NCBI GenBank assembly: GCA_003161575.1
Contig: PMOE01000059.1
Coordinates: 89,524-153,523 of the forward strand
Length of the DNA stretch: 64,000 nt
Source of the DNA: Acidimicrobiaceae bacterium
Lineage (GTDB): Bacteria; Actinomycetota; Acidimicrobiia; Acidimicrobiales; RAAP-2
Direction of reading: 5' to 3'
In this document: positions 43,175 through 52,261 of the stretch, in pieces
Layout of the letters: every line of letters begins with the position of its first letter
Numbering within the stretch: the stretch's first letter is position 1
Translations under genes and position numbers: made by a program
The notes under the pieces: generated by a model
Database searches by the model: none
Told to the model about the DNA's origin: nothing
Seen by the model: the letters and a program-made list of their open reading frames with translations, nothing else

Positions 43175-44140
43175 ATGACCACCACCGGCACACATCACCC
43201 CGAGATCCTGGACCAGCTCGCGGCGGGGATTGCCAACCTCACGTCGTCCCGACAGTGGCGGCACTACCTCGACTTTCAGAGCCGGTTCCACCACTACAGC
43301 TTCGGCAACGTCCTGCTCATCGCGTCGCAATGCCCCGGGGCGACCCGGGTCGCGGGCTTTCACGCATGGCGCAAGCTCAACCGCACCGTCCGCAAGGGTG
43401 AAAAGGCCCTGTGGATCTTGGCTCCGATGATGCGCAGGAGATCCGATACCGACGGCGAGGACGAGCGCACGGTCTGGGGTTTCAAGTTCGTACCGGTGTT
43501 CGACATCGACCAAACCGACGGTGAGGAGCTGCCGTCGGTCTGCGTCCGGCTCGACGGCGACGATCCGGCGGGCCGGCTCGATCAACTCCGTGAGGTGGCG
43601 CGGTCCATCGGCTTCACCGTTATGGACCACGAGTTCTCCGGCGGCACGAACGGCGACTGCTCCCACGAGCTGCACCGCATCCGGGTCGAGACAGCCAATA
43701 GCCCGGCCCAACGGGTGAAGACGCTCGCCCACGAGCTGGCCCACGCACTGCTCCACGAGCAGTTCGGCGACCGGGCACTCGCCGAACTGGAAGCCGAATC
43801 GACCGCGTACGTGATCTGCCAGGCGCTCGGGATCGATACGAGCGGTTATTCCTTCGGGTACGTCGCAACGTGGGCCGGGGGCGGCGACCCGGCCATCGCC
43901 AGCATCAAGGGGTCGTGCGACCGTATCCAAAAGACGGCGGCGGCCATCCTGGGCTCCATCGACGTGGTGGGTCAGGAGGAGGGCGTCGAGGCGCTCTCGT
44001 CTGCCGAGACCATCCGCGCCACGCTCGCCTCAGGCGGAACGCACAGCGCCGACATCGCAGGGACCACGCCACGAGGTCCGCCGGGTACAGCCGGGCTTGA
44101 CACCGCCGGGCCGCCCGTTCATGATCAACTGATCAGTTGA
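43175..44140 (+). CDS. ArdC-like protein with zinc metallopeptidase motif
   Basis: A 321-residue protein. The N-terminal part (about 15-125) matches the ArdC ssDNA-binding domain: FHHYSFGNVLLIASQCP and FHAWRKLNRTVRKGEKALWI, then a VWGFKFVPVFDIDQTDG strand. The second half holds HELAHALLHE (about residues 187-196), an HExxH-type zinc site, with YVICQALGIDTSGYSFGYVATW downstream as in ImmA/IrrE-like proteases. Plasmid ArdC proteins counter restriction during transfer; chromosomal homologues are of unknown role. GAGGAA precedes the ATG. Its stop codon lies within the palindrome upstream of arsR. Confidence 0.85.
   Translation: MTTTGTHHPEILDQLAAGIANLTSSRQWRHYLDFQSRFHHYSFGNVLLIASQCPGATRVAGFHAWRKLNRTVRKGEKALWILAPMMRRRSDTDGEDERTVWGFKFVPVFDIDQTDGEELPSVCVRLDGDDPAGRLDQLREVARSIGFTVMDHEFSGGTNGDCSHELHRIRVETANSPAQRVKTLAHELAHALLHEQFGDRALAELEAESTAYVICQALGIDTSGYSFGYVATWAGGGDPAIASIKGSCDRIQKTAAAILGSIDVVGQEEGVEALSSAETIRATLASGGTHSADIAGTTPRGPPGTAGLDTAGPPVHDQLIS
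44125..44140. promoter_or_regulatory. Perfect 16-bp palindrome, likely ArsR operator
   Basis: TCAACTGATCAGTTGA reads the same on both strands and ends 21 bases before the arsR GTG. The CAACT half-site is repeated nearby (44142-44146) with GGTTG after it. It overlaps the last codons of the ArdC-like gene. Confidence 0.65.
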
Positions 44141-44161
44141 GCAACTGAAAGGTTGAATAGC

Positions 44162-44506
44162 GTGGCAGACGACCCCTTGAGCACCACCTTCGCCGCCCTC
44201 GCCGATCCCACCCGCCGGGCGATCCTCGCCCGGCTGGCGAGCGGGGAGGCTTCGGTCAACGAGCTCGCCCAACCCTTTGACATGAGCCTGCAGGCGGTCT
44301 CGAAGCATTTGAAGGTGCTCGAAGGGGCCAGGTTGATCACCCGAGGCCGCGACGCCCAGTACCGGCCCAGCCGGTTCGAGGCGGCGCCACTGGACACCGC
44401 CATCGAATGGATTGAGCGGCACCGGCAGGTCTGGAGGGAACGATTCGACCAGCTCGAGCAGCACCTGAGAGTCATCCAACAACCGCACAAGGAGACCGCA
44501 CCATGA
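44162..44506 (+). CDS. ArsR family repressor
   Basis: A 114-residue winged-helix regulator: FAALADPTRRAILARLASGEASVNEL, then MSLQAVSKHLKVLEGARLI, the ArsR recognition helix, and a GRDAQYRPSRFE wing. No cysteine metal site is present. Members paired with an AHSA1/SRPBCC gene form a known type of operon in actinobacteria and proteobacteria. GTG at 44162 has AAAGG upstream. It overlaps the next gene by ATGA. Confidence 0.9.
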   Translation: MADDPLSTTFAALADPTRRAILARLASGEASVNELAQPFDMSLQAVSKHLKVLEGARLITRGRDAQYRPSRFEAAPLDTAIEWIERHRQVWRERFDQLEQHLRVIQQPHKETAP

Positions 44507-44952
44507 CCGATGCCAGCACGAATCTCGGAGAACTCACCTTCACCCGCGTCTACGACGCCCCACGGGAGCTGGTGTTCCGCTGCATGACCACCCCCGAGCA
44601 CCTCACCCACTTCTGGGGCCCGACCGGTGTCAGCACCCCGGTCGCGAACATCACGGTCGATCCCCGCCCCGGCGGGAAGTTCGAGACCATCATGGTCAAC
44701 GACGCCGACGGCGCCGAGTACCCGATGTACGGCGTCTTCGTCGATGTGGTCGAGCCCGAGAAGCTGGTCTGGACCGAGCGAGACGTCGAAGGTGGGATGA
44801 CCACGTCGATCACCTTCAAGGACCTGGGCGACGGCCGGACCGAAACCGTGACCCACCAGACCAACGTCCCCGAGATGTTTCGCTCCCCCGAGGCCCAGGC
44901 CGGTCTGCAGAGCAGCTTCGACCGCTTCGACGCCTACCTGGCCACCCTCTGA
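44503..44952 (+). CDS. AHSA1/SRPBCC domain protein
   Basis: A 149-residue AHSA1-type protein: FTRVYDAPRELVFRCMTTPEHL and HFWGPTGVSTPV near the start, GGKFETIMVNDADG in the middle and AGLQSSFDRFDAYLATL as the closing helix. The fold binds hydrophobic ligands. It is translationally coupled to the ArsR-type repressor, which suggests ligand-responsive expression. Function is otherwise unknown. Confidence 0.88.
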   Translation: MTDASTNLGELTFTRVYDAPRELVFRCMTTPEHLTHFWGPTGVSTPVANITVDPRPGGKFETIMVNDADGAEYPMYGVFVDVVEPEKLVWTERDVEGGMTTSITFKDLGDGRTETVTHQTNVPEMFRSPEAQAGLQSSFDRFDAYLATL

Positions 44953-45063
44953 GCCGAGGTAGCGGATGCTCGTCGGTCCTCGGCCGAGATGGGCGCGGCC
45001 CGTGGACCCTGCCTACCCAGATCCGATAGCTCGTCTCCACCTCCCGCCGTGGCCCGGTCCGAT

Positions 45064-45756
45064 ATGGCAGCGTGGACCATGGCCGCCGTTGGCGTCGATG
45101 GCTGCAAGACGGGATGGATCGCCGTCGCTCTGCGCCAGGACGCTGCACCACAGGCGTACTACCTCCCGAGCATCGACGCCCTGGACCACGCGATCCCCGA
45201 CGCCGAGACGATCGCCATCGACATACCGATCGGACTACCCGATGCCGGCCGGCGGCGCGCAGACGTCGCGGCGAAAGCACGGCTCGGTCCTCGACGCAAC
45301 TCGGTGTTCCTGACTCCCGTACGTCCCGCTCTCGAGGCGGCGGATCACGCGAGCGCCACCGCCCTGTCTGAGCAACTCACAGGATCGGGGATCAGTCAGC
45401 AGTCGTACGCACTCCGGGCGAAGATCTTCGAAGTGGAGCGGTGGTTACCCGCAGCGCCTTGCGGCGTCTGGGAGGTACACCCCGAGCTGTCGTTTGCTCT
45501 CTTGCTCGGCGCGCCAGCTCAAGCGTCGAAGAAGTCCTGGGCGGGAATGGTCGAACGCCGCGACGCCCTCCTCCAGGTCGGAATCGACTTGGACCGTGTC
45601 CCGAACGCAGTCGCCGGTCGCGCCGCGGTCGACGACATGCTGGACGCCGGGGCCGCCGCATGGACTGCGAGGCGATTGTTCGAAGGCGCCGCTCTTTCGT
45701 TTCCGGTTCCCCCGGACATCGACGCCTCGGGAAGAACGATCGCCATCTGGGCCTGA
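45064..45756 (+). CDS. DUF429 family predicted nuclease
   Basis: A 230-residue protein of DUF429, whose fold resembles RNase H. The start reads MAAVGVDGCKTGWIAVAL, with IAIDIPIGLP as the second acidic strand, and GVWEVHPELSFALL holds the conserved HPE. A LGPRRNSVFLTPVR segment is typical. ATG at 45079 is an alternative start. Role unknown; not linked to neighbours. Confidence 0.85.
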   Translation: MAAWTMAAVGVDGCKTGWIAVALRQDAAPQAYYLPSIDALDHAIPDAETIAIDIPIGLPDAGRRRADVAAKARLGPRRNSVFLTPVRPALEAADHASATALSEQLTGSGISQQSYALRAKIFEVERWLPAAPCGVWEVHPELSFALLLGAPAQASKKSWAGMVERRDALLQVGIDLDRVPNAVAGRAAVDDMLDAGAAAWTARRLFEGAALSFPVPPDIDASGRTIAIWA

Positions 45757-45866
45757 CCGGCGACATCACCCGGCGGACCGGTCCTTTTTGATCAGTCGAC
45801 GCTTCGATACGGATCTGCACGTGGCGATGACGGGCCGGTCAGCGGACGCATGCCAAGGCCGGCCTC

Positions 45867-46358
45867 CTAGTCGGGTGTTCGAGACGTCGGAGTAACGGCA
45901 CCATCGCTCGGAGCAGGCGCCGTTGGGACTGCGGGATCACCGGTTGGTGCAGCATCAGCTGCGAGCGCCACACCGGCACCGCGCGCCTTACCGGTCGGAT
46001 GTCGGATGAGCTTGCGCAATTGGATCATACGGACCGATCCGAGCGCCAGCACCACCAGTGCACCCAACGCGGCGGCCGCCAGCAATGCCACCGCAAGGGG
46101 CAGCCGGCCCGATGCCGTGACAAAACTCACCTTCACCGATCGGAGATTCTGGAAAACGAACAACAAGATCACTGCCAACAGGATCAGAGCGGGAAGCACC
46201 CGAAGCCAGATCCGCGAGGCCCGCGTCGAAGGGATCGCCGTCGCGCCCGGGGCTGCTGACGCAGTGGTGGCCTGGTCCCCGGCGGCCGTCGGGCCCTCCG
46301 GGACGACCGACGGAGCGGGCACTCCGTCAGTTGATGATTCGGGTTCTCGGGCTCCCAT
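45867..46358 (-). CDS. LapA family (DUF1049) membrane protein
   Basis: A 163-residue protein with a disordered N-terminus of about 45 residues, two hydrophobic helices (about 50-70 and 83-108) separated by FQNLRSVKVSFV (the LapA hallmark), and a disordered Ala/Pro-rich tail. In Gram-negative bacteria LapA/YciS acts in lipopolysaccharide assembly control; in actinobacteria the function is unknown. Confidence 0.83.
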   Translation of the reverse strand: MGAREPESSTDGVPAPSVVPEGPTAAGDQATTASAAPGATAIPSTRASRIWLRVLPALILLAVILLFVFQNLRSVKVSFVTASGRLPLAVALLAAAALGALVVLALGSVRMIQLRKLIRHPTGKARGAGVALAADAAPTGDPAVPTAPAPSDGAVTPTSRTPD

Positions 46359-46703
46359 GAAACCCCAATCCTCCCCCTGCGGCGGGGTGCTTGAGTTACC
46401 AACAGCTTACCCATCGATGCCACGCTGCCCCTATGGCCAGCCGGCTTCCGAAGAACGCGACCGGCCGACCAATAAGATCCGTGGTGTTCCCAGGTTTCGC
46501 GCACCGGAGAACCCGGGTCAATCGAACAGCGTGTGGTCGGTCCCCCCGGGCCGGCCCGGTGCCATGCCTCTCGGGCTATTGGCCGGCGACATGTTGCGGA
46601 TGCTGGTCCCATTTGACCTCCATCGTTACCAGCGGGAGGTCGTCCTGTTACCCGCCGCCACGTTTGGAGCAGGATCGTGCCCTCCGATTGGGACTCTGGA
46701 CGT
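46359..46703. other. Intergenic region without a supported gene
   Basis: A 345-base gap between the LapA-like gene and a substrate-binding protein gene. Small open frames have no family signal or start site. No RNA gene seen. Confidence 0.5.
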
Positions 46704-48005
46704 TCAGGCGCCCGGCATGCCCGCCGGCGGCGCCACGGGCACTGGGATCTTCGGCAACTTGTTAAAGCACACGAAGACCTGGTGGCCCTGTCCGAACACC
46801 GGGACGAACTTGTCGCCGCTCACCTGAATGAACGCGCTGCAGTCGGGATAGACGTGGCCGGCATGTCCGGACTTCTCCCAGTTCACCGGATTGGTCAGCC
46901 CGTAGGCGGTGAATTCGGTGAGCTTGTTCGTCTGGTCGATCACGTTTTGCTGGGTGAGATCCGACCCAGCAGCCCGGACGCCAGCGGCGAAAAGCGCGGC
47001 CGACTCCCACCCTTGAATCGCGACTTCGTCATGCACCCACTTCGGCTCGTACTTCCTCATGGCGCTCAGATAGGCCGCCAGCCCCGGGTAGTACTTGGTC
47101 GGGGCGTCGAAGGGGACGTGGGCGACCGTGAAATAGACGCCCTTCATCAACGACGGGTACTGCTGGAGCGTGCCCTGATCGTCACCGTTGAACCAGAGTT
47201 GGTGCGTCTTGAGCCCGTATTGCTGTATGGCGCGGGCCATGGCGATGTTCCCGGTTATGTCCATGCAGCTGACCACGAGGTCCGTCCCCGCTTGCTGCAT
47301 CCGCTGGACGTCCGATGAGATTCCCGAACCCGGGTACGACACGTTGACGTCCGTGTAGCCGACGTGGAACCCCCGAGCCGTGAGTCCCTTAGCCACCGAA
47401 GCGCAGGCGTCAGAAGAGGCAGAAACTCCATAGGCCACCACGGCGATCGAGGTGGAATGCAATTTGTGGGCCAGGTAGGCGGGTGCCTCGGATGCTGAAG
47501 GTTCATAGATCACCGAGCCACCGGCCGCGAAGAGGTTGTCGGGTCCGGCCCAATTCTCTGTCACGTCGTAGCCGTAGGTCGGGGTATTGGTGGTGACGAA
47601 ATAACTGGGGGAGAAGAATGCAGTCGCCATGCCGACGGCCGCGAACACATGGTCTTGATCGATCAACGTGTGTGCAAGCTGATTAAACTGGCTGGGGTTC
47701 CCGCCGTCATCGAGGCTGTGGGCGAGCACGAGATTGCGACCGTTGATGCCGCCCTTTGCATCGACCATGTCGAAGTACGCGCTCACACCGGGTACCAGGG
47801 ACTCGAAATCGGCCGCGATCGGTCCCGAGAGGGTGGAGATCGCCCCGACGTCGATCTGGGTGGGCGTGACACCGGGGGCACTGGTGCTCGCTCCCGTTCC
47901 CGATGCACCGAAACCGCTGCCAGCAATCACCAGGAGCAGCGCCGTCGTGACTGCCCGCGCGCCGCGCAGCCCTCCAAGATGCATCCGGTTCGGTCGAACT
48001 CTCAT
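46704..48005 (-). CDS. Orphan ABC substrate-binding protein (Peripla_BP_6)
   Basis: A 433-residue exported protein with a basic start and a hydrophobic signal segment (about residues 17-35). The mature part shows TPTQIDVGAISTLSGPIAADF and GVSAYFDMVDAKGGINGR, the type 1 periplasmic binding pattern of amide and branched-chain amino acid binders. A GGGGG-rich site precedes ATG. No permease or ATPase lies beside it; it could feed the LivHM importer elsewhere or serve as a sensor. It is distinct from the two closely related binding proteins in the window. Confidence 0.87.
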   Translation of the reverse strand: MRVRPNRMHLGGLRGARAVTTALLLVIAGSGFGASGTGASTSAPGVTPTQIDVGAISTLSGPIAADFESLVPGVSAYFDMVDAKGGINGRNLVLAHSLDDGGNPSQFNQLAHTLIDQDHVFAAVGMATAFFSPSYFVTTNTPTYGYDVTENWAGPDNLFAAGGSVIYEPSASEAPAYLAHKLHSTSIAVVAYGVSASSDACASVAKGLTARGFHVGYTDVNVSYPGSGISSDVQRMQQAGTDLVVSCMDITGNIAMARAIQQYGLKTHQLWFNGDDQGTLQQYPSLMKGVYFTVAHVPFDAPTKYYPGLAAYLSAMRKYEPKWVHDEVAIQGWESAALFAAGVRAAGSDLTQQNVIDQTNKLTEFTAYGLTNPVNWEKSGHAGHVYPDCSAFIQVSGDKFVPVFGQGHQVFVCFNKLPKIPVPVAPPAGMPGA

Positions 48006-48134
48006 ATGTCCCCCCCGCTTTCGGTGACTCCTGCAACGTACATCCCGTCACGCCGGATTGGGCGAATGTTTGCCCAATCCTTCATCCGAGCCGGCTCGAC
48101 TAGGAATCGGCGGCAGGGACTCAATCTGCAAGCG

Positions 48135-48998
48135 CTAGAAAAGCGGCCCCGACTTCTCGTTGGTCCGGATTCTGCCGGCTGAATCGGTCTGGTCGAGGAT
48201 GGACCGCCCGGTCAGCGAAAACACCGTCTCATCATCGGACTGCCTCCACAGGTCGAGCAGCGCGATGGATAAGGGATCGCAGCCATAGCGCATTGGTCCT
48301 GTCTCATCAAGGATGGCGTCTGCGATCAGCACCGCGGCGTCAGCGGGATCTGCGACTTGAGGATCCGCGTACTCTCTGCGCAGCCGGCCGGCCTCTTCGG
48401 CCAATTCTCGGTAGTGATCGCAACGGTCTGCGGCCTGTTCCCCCGTACTGAGTTGAAACATATCGGTATCAATGGGACCCGGTAGAATCTCGACCACTCG
48501 AATTCCGGAGGCCGCCACCTCGACGCGAAGACTTTCATTAAATGCGGAAACGGCAGCCTTGTTGGCGCGGTAGGCCGAATAGAAGGGCACACAGGCGAGG
48601 ATCGACGAAGAAGTGATGTTGCAGACCACTGACGGCTGATTCGCTCGCAACATCGGAATGGCTGCCTTCGTCATCCCGACCACGCCCAGGACGTTGGTCT
48701 CGAAGAGTAACCGCCAGTCCCCAATGCTGCTGTGCTCGACAGGTAGGTAGTCCGTGTCGATGCCGGCGTTGTTCACGAGAACTTGGAGCTCATCGGGTAT
48801 CTCATAAGAGCTCGGGTCAGTGACGTCCAAATGGCGGAGAGTCAAATGGCCGGAGGTCTCCTGTGAGAGCTGGCGGCCATCTATGGGGTCGCGCATCGTG
48901 GCGATGGTGTCCCATCCACGATTTGCCAACTCGAGGGCGATCGCCCTCCCAATTCCCCTGCTTGCGCCGGTGACGAGTGCAACTCCTCTGATGTCCAT
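48135..48998 (-). CDS. Short-chain dehydrogenase/reductase
   Basis: A 287-residue classical SDR. The cofactor site is VTGASRGIGRAIA, NNAG is present as VNNAGID, and the active site reads ITSSSIL (Ser) and YSAYRANK, giving Tyr-x3-Lys with Y-R-A-N-K. The C-terminal 70 residues form an extension with an RSILDQ motif-like stretch. Substrate unknown. Base composition is visibly less GC-rich than the left part of the window. Confidence 0.87.
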   Translation of the reverse strand: MDIRGVALVTGASRGIGRAIALELANRGWDTIATMRDPIDGRQLSQETSGHLTLRHLDVTDPSSYEIPDELQVLVNNAGIDTDYLPVEHSSIGDWRLLFETNVLGVVGMTKAAIPMLRANQPSVVCNITSSSILACVPFYSAYRANKAAVSAFNESLRVEVAASGIRVVEILPGPIDTDMFQLSTGEQAADRCDHYRELAEEAGRLRREYADPQVADPADAAVLIADAILDETGPMRYGCDPLSIALLDLWRQSDDETVFSLTGRSILDQTDSAGRIRTNEKSGPLF

Positions 48999-49106
48999 CC
49001 GTACATTGTCGCCCCACGGACGCCGCAGCGCCCACTGGCTCCGGCGTTGGCGGACGCGCGGGTTTGGCCGTTCCCCGACAACCCCTCATCCGGAGTCAGC
49101 GCGGGT

Positions 49107-50480
49107 TCATCCTCCGCCTCCGACGTAGTAATACGACCCGTCACAGCGGAATCCGCCCTTTGGCGGGTCAGCCACCCGGACGAACTGGCCGTTGACCACC
49201 TTGGTCAGGAGGTAGCAGACCGAGGGCATCTTGCCCGCCGGATTGGCGGTGGTCAGGAGCCCCGAGGCGTTGAACGCCGTCACTTTGCGCAAGGCGGCCA
49301 ACACTTTGCCCCGGGTGGGGTTCGGGCCCGCAGCACGCAGCGCCTGGACGAACAGTTGGGCCGACGTCCAGCCGAACATCGAGTACAGGTCGGTGTGGTA
49401 CCCGGGGCTGACCACCTGGACCCAGTGGTCGAAGGTCTTGACAGCCGGGATGTATTTCGAGTCCTGTCCGAGAAAAAGAGCCGACCCCGAATCGAGCCAC
49501 ACGCCGTCGGTCGCCGCCTGGGCGACGGCGCTTGCCCCACCGGACAACTTGATGAACTGGTTGTCGTAGATTGGGCCGCCCGAGGTGACCAGCATGGGGT
49601 GCCAGTTCTGTTGGTTCATGTCTTGGATGATGAGCGCATCGGTGGTCACCGACTCAGCAGTGATATCGAGCAACTGGACCCCGGCGTTGCGCATGCTGAT
49701 GATGTTCTGGGTGAAGTCGGTCTGAAGGGGGTTGGTGTATTGGGAGTAGACGATCTTGTAGCCCAGGTGCTGCATCGCCCCTTTGATCCCGAGCCAGTGG
49801 TTGATGGCCGTCGTCACGTTGCCGGCGAGACCGGCCGCGTGCTGAATCGCCTTGGGGTAGTGCTGCTTGAAGTACAAAAAGGGACCGGTCTCCCATGCCG
49901 TGAAGGTCGGGGCGACGCTGAACTCGTTCGGCAGGGCGCTGGTGCTGGTGTCGAGGGTCTCGGAGACATCCGACATTGCGGGGGCCCCGGCCAGTACCTG
50001 GCAACCCGAGCTGTCGAACAAGGAGAAACTGCCCACCAGAGCGAAGTTGTTGGCCACCGCCTGGGTCGTTTCGACCTTGTTCTGTTCGGCGTTAAACCCG
50101 TCGTCGTAGGAGGTCACCTTCAGGGTGCGGCCGTAGACGCCGCCATGAGCGTTCACGTAGGCGAAGTAGGCCCGCACCCCCACCGGTGCGCCGCTGAACA
50201 GCCCGGGGACCGGCCCGGACTCGATCGAGACGTTGCCGACCGTCACCGTCTTCGGGGTGACCCCGGTGGTCGAGTCGAGATCTGCCGTCGTCGCCGTGGC
50301 CGGAGTGGCGCAGGGCTTGACAGCAGGCGGGGTGCTGCCCGGGGTCTTCGGTGTCGTGGCGCCGACCGCTCCCGGCACCGCTCCGACCACGGCGGTGCCG
50401 GCCAACACGGTGACCAACGCCAACAGAGCCAGCCGGTGCCCTGGTCTCCCGACTACTCCGATCCCCGTACCCCTGTTCAT
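49107..50480 (-). CDS. Orphan paralogue of the LivHM substrate-binding protein
   Basis: A 457-residue exported binding protein with a signal segment at about residues 15-40. It is strikingly similar along the whole length to the binding protein at 28461-29831: TVGNVSIESGPVPGLFSGAP and FALVGSFSLFDSSGC, SGGPIYDNQFIK, FGWTSAQLFVQAL and GGFRCDGSYYY have near-identical counterparts there. It has no transporter genes beside it. GAGGGGGG before the ATG is a good ribosome site. It is probably an alternative ligand-binding protein for the same permease. Confidence 0.88.
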   Translation of the reverse strand: MNRGTGIGVVGRPGHRLALLALVTVLAGTAVVGAVPGAVGATTPKTPGSTPPAVKPCATPATATTADLDSTTGVTPKTVTVGNVSIESGPVPGLFSGAPVGVRAYFAYVNAHGGVYGRTLKVTSYDDGFNAEQNKVETTQAVANNFALVGSFSLFDSSGCQVLAGAPAMSDVSETLDTSTSALPNEFSVAPTFTAWETGPFLYFKQHYPKAIQHAAGLAGNVTTAINHWLGIKGAMQHLGYKIVYSQYTNPLQTDFTQNIISMRNAGVQLLDITAESVTTDALIIQDMNQQNWHPMLVTSGGPIYDNQFIKLSGGASAVAQAATDGVWLDSGSALFLGQDSKYIPAVKTFDHWVQVVSPGYHTDLYSMFGWTSAQLFVQALRAAGPNPTRGKVLAALRKVTAFNASGLLTTANPAGKMPSVCYLLTKVVNGQFVRVADPPKGGFRCDGSYYYVGGGG

Positions 50481-50538
50481 TCGCCCCCCTCATCCTCGAC
50501 GACCTGGTCCTCCACTACGCCAGGGCCGTGACCGAGGA

Positions 50539-50551
50539 GTATATTGTATAC
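50539..50551. promoter_or_regulatory. AT-rich inverted repeat upstream of the orphan binding protein
   Basis: GTATA-TTG-TATAC, a 5-3-5 palindrome, lies 59 bases before the start codon in a GC-rich background. It could be an operator or contain the -10 of the leftward promoter (TACAAT on the minus strand). Confidence 0.35.
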
Positions 50552-50772
50552 GTTCTACCGTATGGCAGCGGTGGCCGGCCGGCGCGAGCTTGGCAAGGTG
50601 ATCTGCGTTCCACCGCACGTCATCAGGATCATCCACGTTTGAGGGGTACATGCAGATCTGGCTAGGCCAACTCCACCTTCCCCCACAATGAGCAGCCTTA
50701 CAGTCCCGACGACCTTACGAAGCTCGCCGACGCGGGAGTGAGTGTCATTCGGCGAGGGCGCTTGGCGAGTCG

Positions 50773-51195
50773 TTACCTCATCAGAGGGCGTGCGAAGCTC
50801 AGTTCATGGCCGTCTGGGTCATGGATGTGGAAGTAGCGCTCGCCCCATGGCGCATCTTCAGGTGCGGTTTCGGGATCGAACCCGGCCGTGAGAGCGCGTC
50901 GGTACATCGCGTCCACGTCGTCGACCCACAACACGACTCGGCCCCAGACGACCCGTCCGACGGAGTCGACCGTGTCGAGCTGAAGGTTGAGGTAGCCAGC
51001 GCCGACCCGAAAGCTCGTAAAAGGCGCTTCTGGTCCGCCGTAGAGCAAATGGAAGCCGAGCGCGTCGTAGAAGGCCACGGCCTCAACCATGTCAGCGGTC
51101 AGGAGCGTTATCGCGCTGATGCTCTCGACCGGCTCCCGTTGCACACGAGCCAGTTTTGCAGGAAAGACGTCGAGCCACGGTGCGGGTGAGCCCAT
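50773..51195 (-). CDS. VOC (glyoxalase-like) protein
   Basis: A 140-residue VOC-fold protein: ITLLTADMVEAVAFYDALGF, VGAGYLNLQL, VVLWVDDVDAMYRRAL and ERYFHIHDPDGHELSFARPL, the last with the family HDPDGHE motif. Single-domain members bind metals or hydrophobic ligands, and many are resistance or enzyme proteins. The start is uncertain; ATG 51195 or GTG 51144. A longer open frame upstream covers the neighbouring lipoprotein gene and is not real. Confidence 0.8.
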   Translation of the reverse strand: MGSPAPWLDVFPAKLARVQREPVESISAITLLTADMVEAVAFYDALGFHLLYGGPEAPFTSFRVGAGYLNLQLDTVDSVGRVVWGRVVLWVDDVDAMYRRALTAGFDPETAPEDAPWGERYFHIHDPDGHELSFARPLMR

Positions 51196-51394
51196 GCCTT
51201 CGGTCGCGGCCAGGGGAAACGGTTCGTCATGACTGGGTGCCCAGATCACCTGGTTCGGTGTGACCCTTGTTATCGTGGATCCGCACGCCGCCCGGGTTGA
51301 ACGGGCCGTCAAGAGAGGGCACGCGGTGGCCAGGTTCATTCGGAGGTCGACCAGAAAGACACTTGCGGGGACCGGGGCCGCCGACGCTCGGTCG

Positions 51395-51967
51395 GTGACC
51401 TCAGTGCGGGGTAGGGCGGGATCGCGGGGAATTGTGATTCTGGTGGCAGCCGTCTCCTCGGTGCTCATCGCCGGGTGCGGGACCTCGACGAAGCCCGCGT
51501 CGCCCGCGTCGACCAACTCGACGACTGCCGCCCCCACCACGTCGGCTGCCCCGGGTACGACCACCACCACCGGCGGCACGCCAGAGTTCTATGAGGTTCG
51601 CACCGGGAAGGTCAAGGGCCTGGGGACGGTACTTGTTAACGGGCAAGGATTGACCCTGTACCTCTTTGTGCCGGACAAGCAGTCGGGTACCTCCACTTGC
51701 TACGGCGACTGCGCCCAGGCCTGGCCCCCGCTGCTTCTCCCTACCGGGGTGACCATGCCGGTGGCCGGTACCGGCGTGCAATCCGCGCTGCTCGGGACCA
51801 CCCATCGTACGGACGGCACCACCGAGATCACGTACAACAAGTGGCCCCTTTATCTGTACGTCACCGACTCCGAGCCCGGCCAAGCCACAGGCCAAGGGGT
51901 AAACAACCTCGGCGGTCTCTGGTACGTCGTGTCACCCGACGGTCACGCAATCACTGCCCGCACCTAG
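51395..51967 (+). CDS. Lipoprotein with secreted repeats (COG4315 type)
   Basis: About 190 residues. A basic N-terminus and hydrophobic stretch end in a lipobox LIAGC (cysteine near residue 28), then a Thr/Ser/Pro/Ala linker of 35 residues. Two copies of the family repeat follow, each with a KGLGTVLVNGQGLTLYLF or TTEITYNKWPLYLY pattern, separated by TCYGDCAQAWPPLL with its disulfide pair. Surface lipoproteins of this family are widespread in actinobacteria without known role. The start may be further upstream (GTG 51326 or 51260). Confidence 0.82.
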   Translation: MTSVRGRAGSRGIVILVAAVSSVLIAGCGTSTKPASPASTNSTTAAPTTSAAPGTTTTTGGTPEFYEVRTGKVKGLGTVLVNGQGLTLYLFVPDKQSGTSTCYGDCAQAWPPLLLPTGVTMPVAGTGVQSALLGTTHRTDGTTEITYNKWPLYLYVTDSEPGQATGQGVNNLGGLWYVVSPDGHAITART

Positions 51968-52249
51968 CCCGAGTGCCGCCCATCGCTTGCCCATGACTAC
52001 ATCCAGTTACCCGAGCTCGCCGGGCCACAGCAGTTCCGGCCCGGCAGAGCGGCCGAGAAAGAATTGCGGCCGGTGGCAACGACGCGAAGGTGCTGGCAAA
52101 CGGGCCGTACATACGCAGCCGCAAGGTGCAAATGCCTTCCCAAGTACAGCCCAGCCAGCGCTCAGGTCCCGATCAGCCTCGACCTACGGGTTAGACACCC
52201 GGAGATCTAGCTGAGGCACCCCTCGTCGCCCAGACCATCACCTCTCCAT

Positions 52250-52255
52250 TACTCT
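52250..52255 (+). promoter_or_regulatory. Candidate -10 for the small-ORF/nucleotidyltransferase pair
   Basis: TACTCT lies 6 nt before the ATG at 52262 with no ribosome site, compatible with a leaderless mRNA. Confidence 0.4.
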
Positions 52256-52261
52256 GGCACC

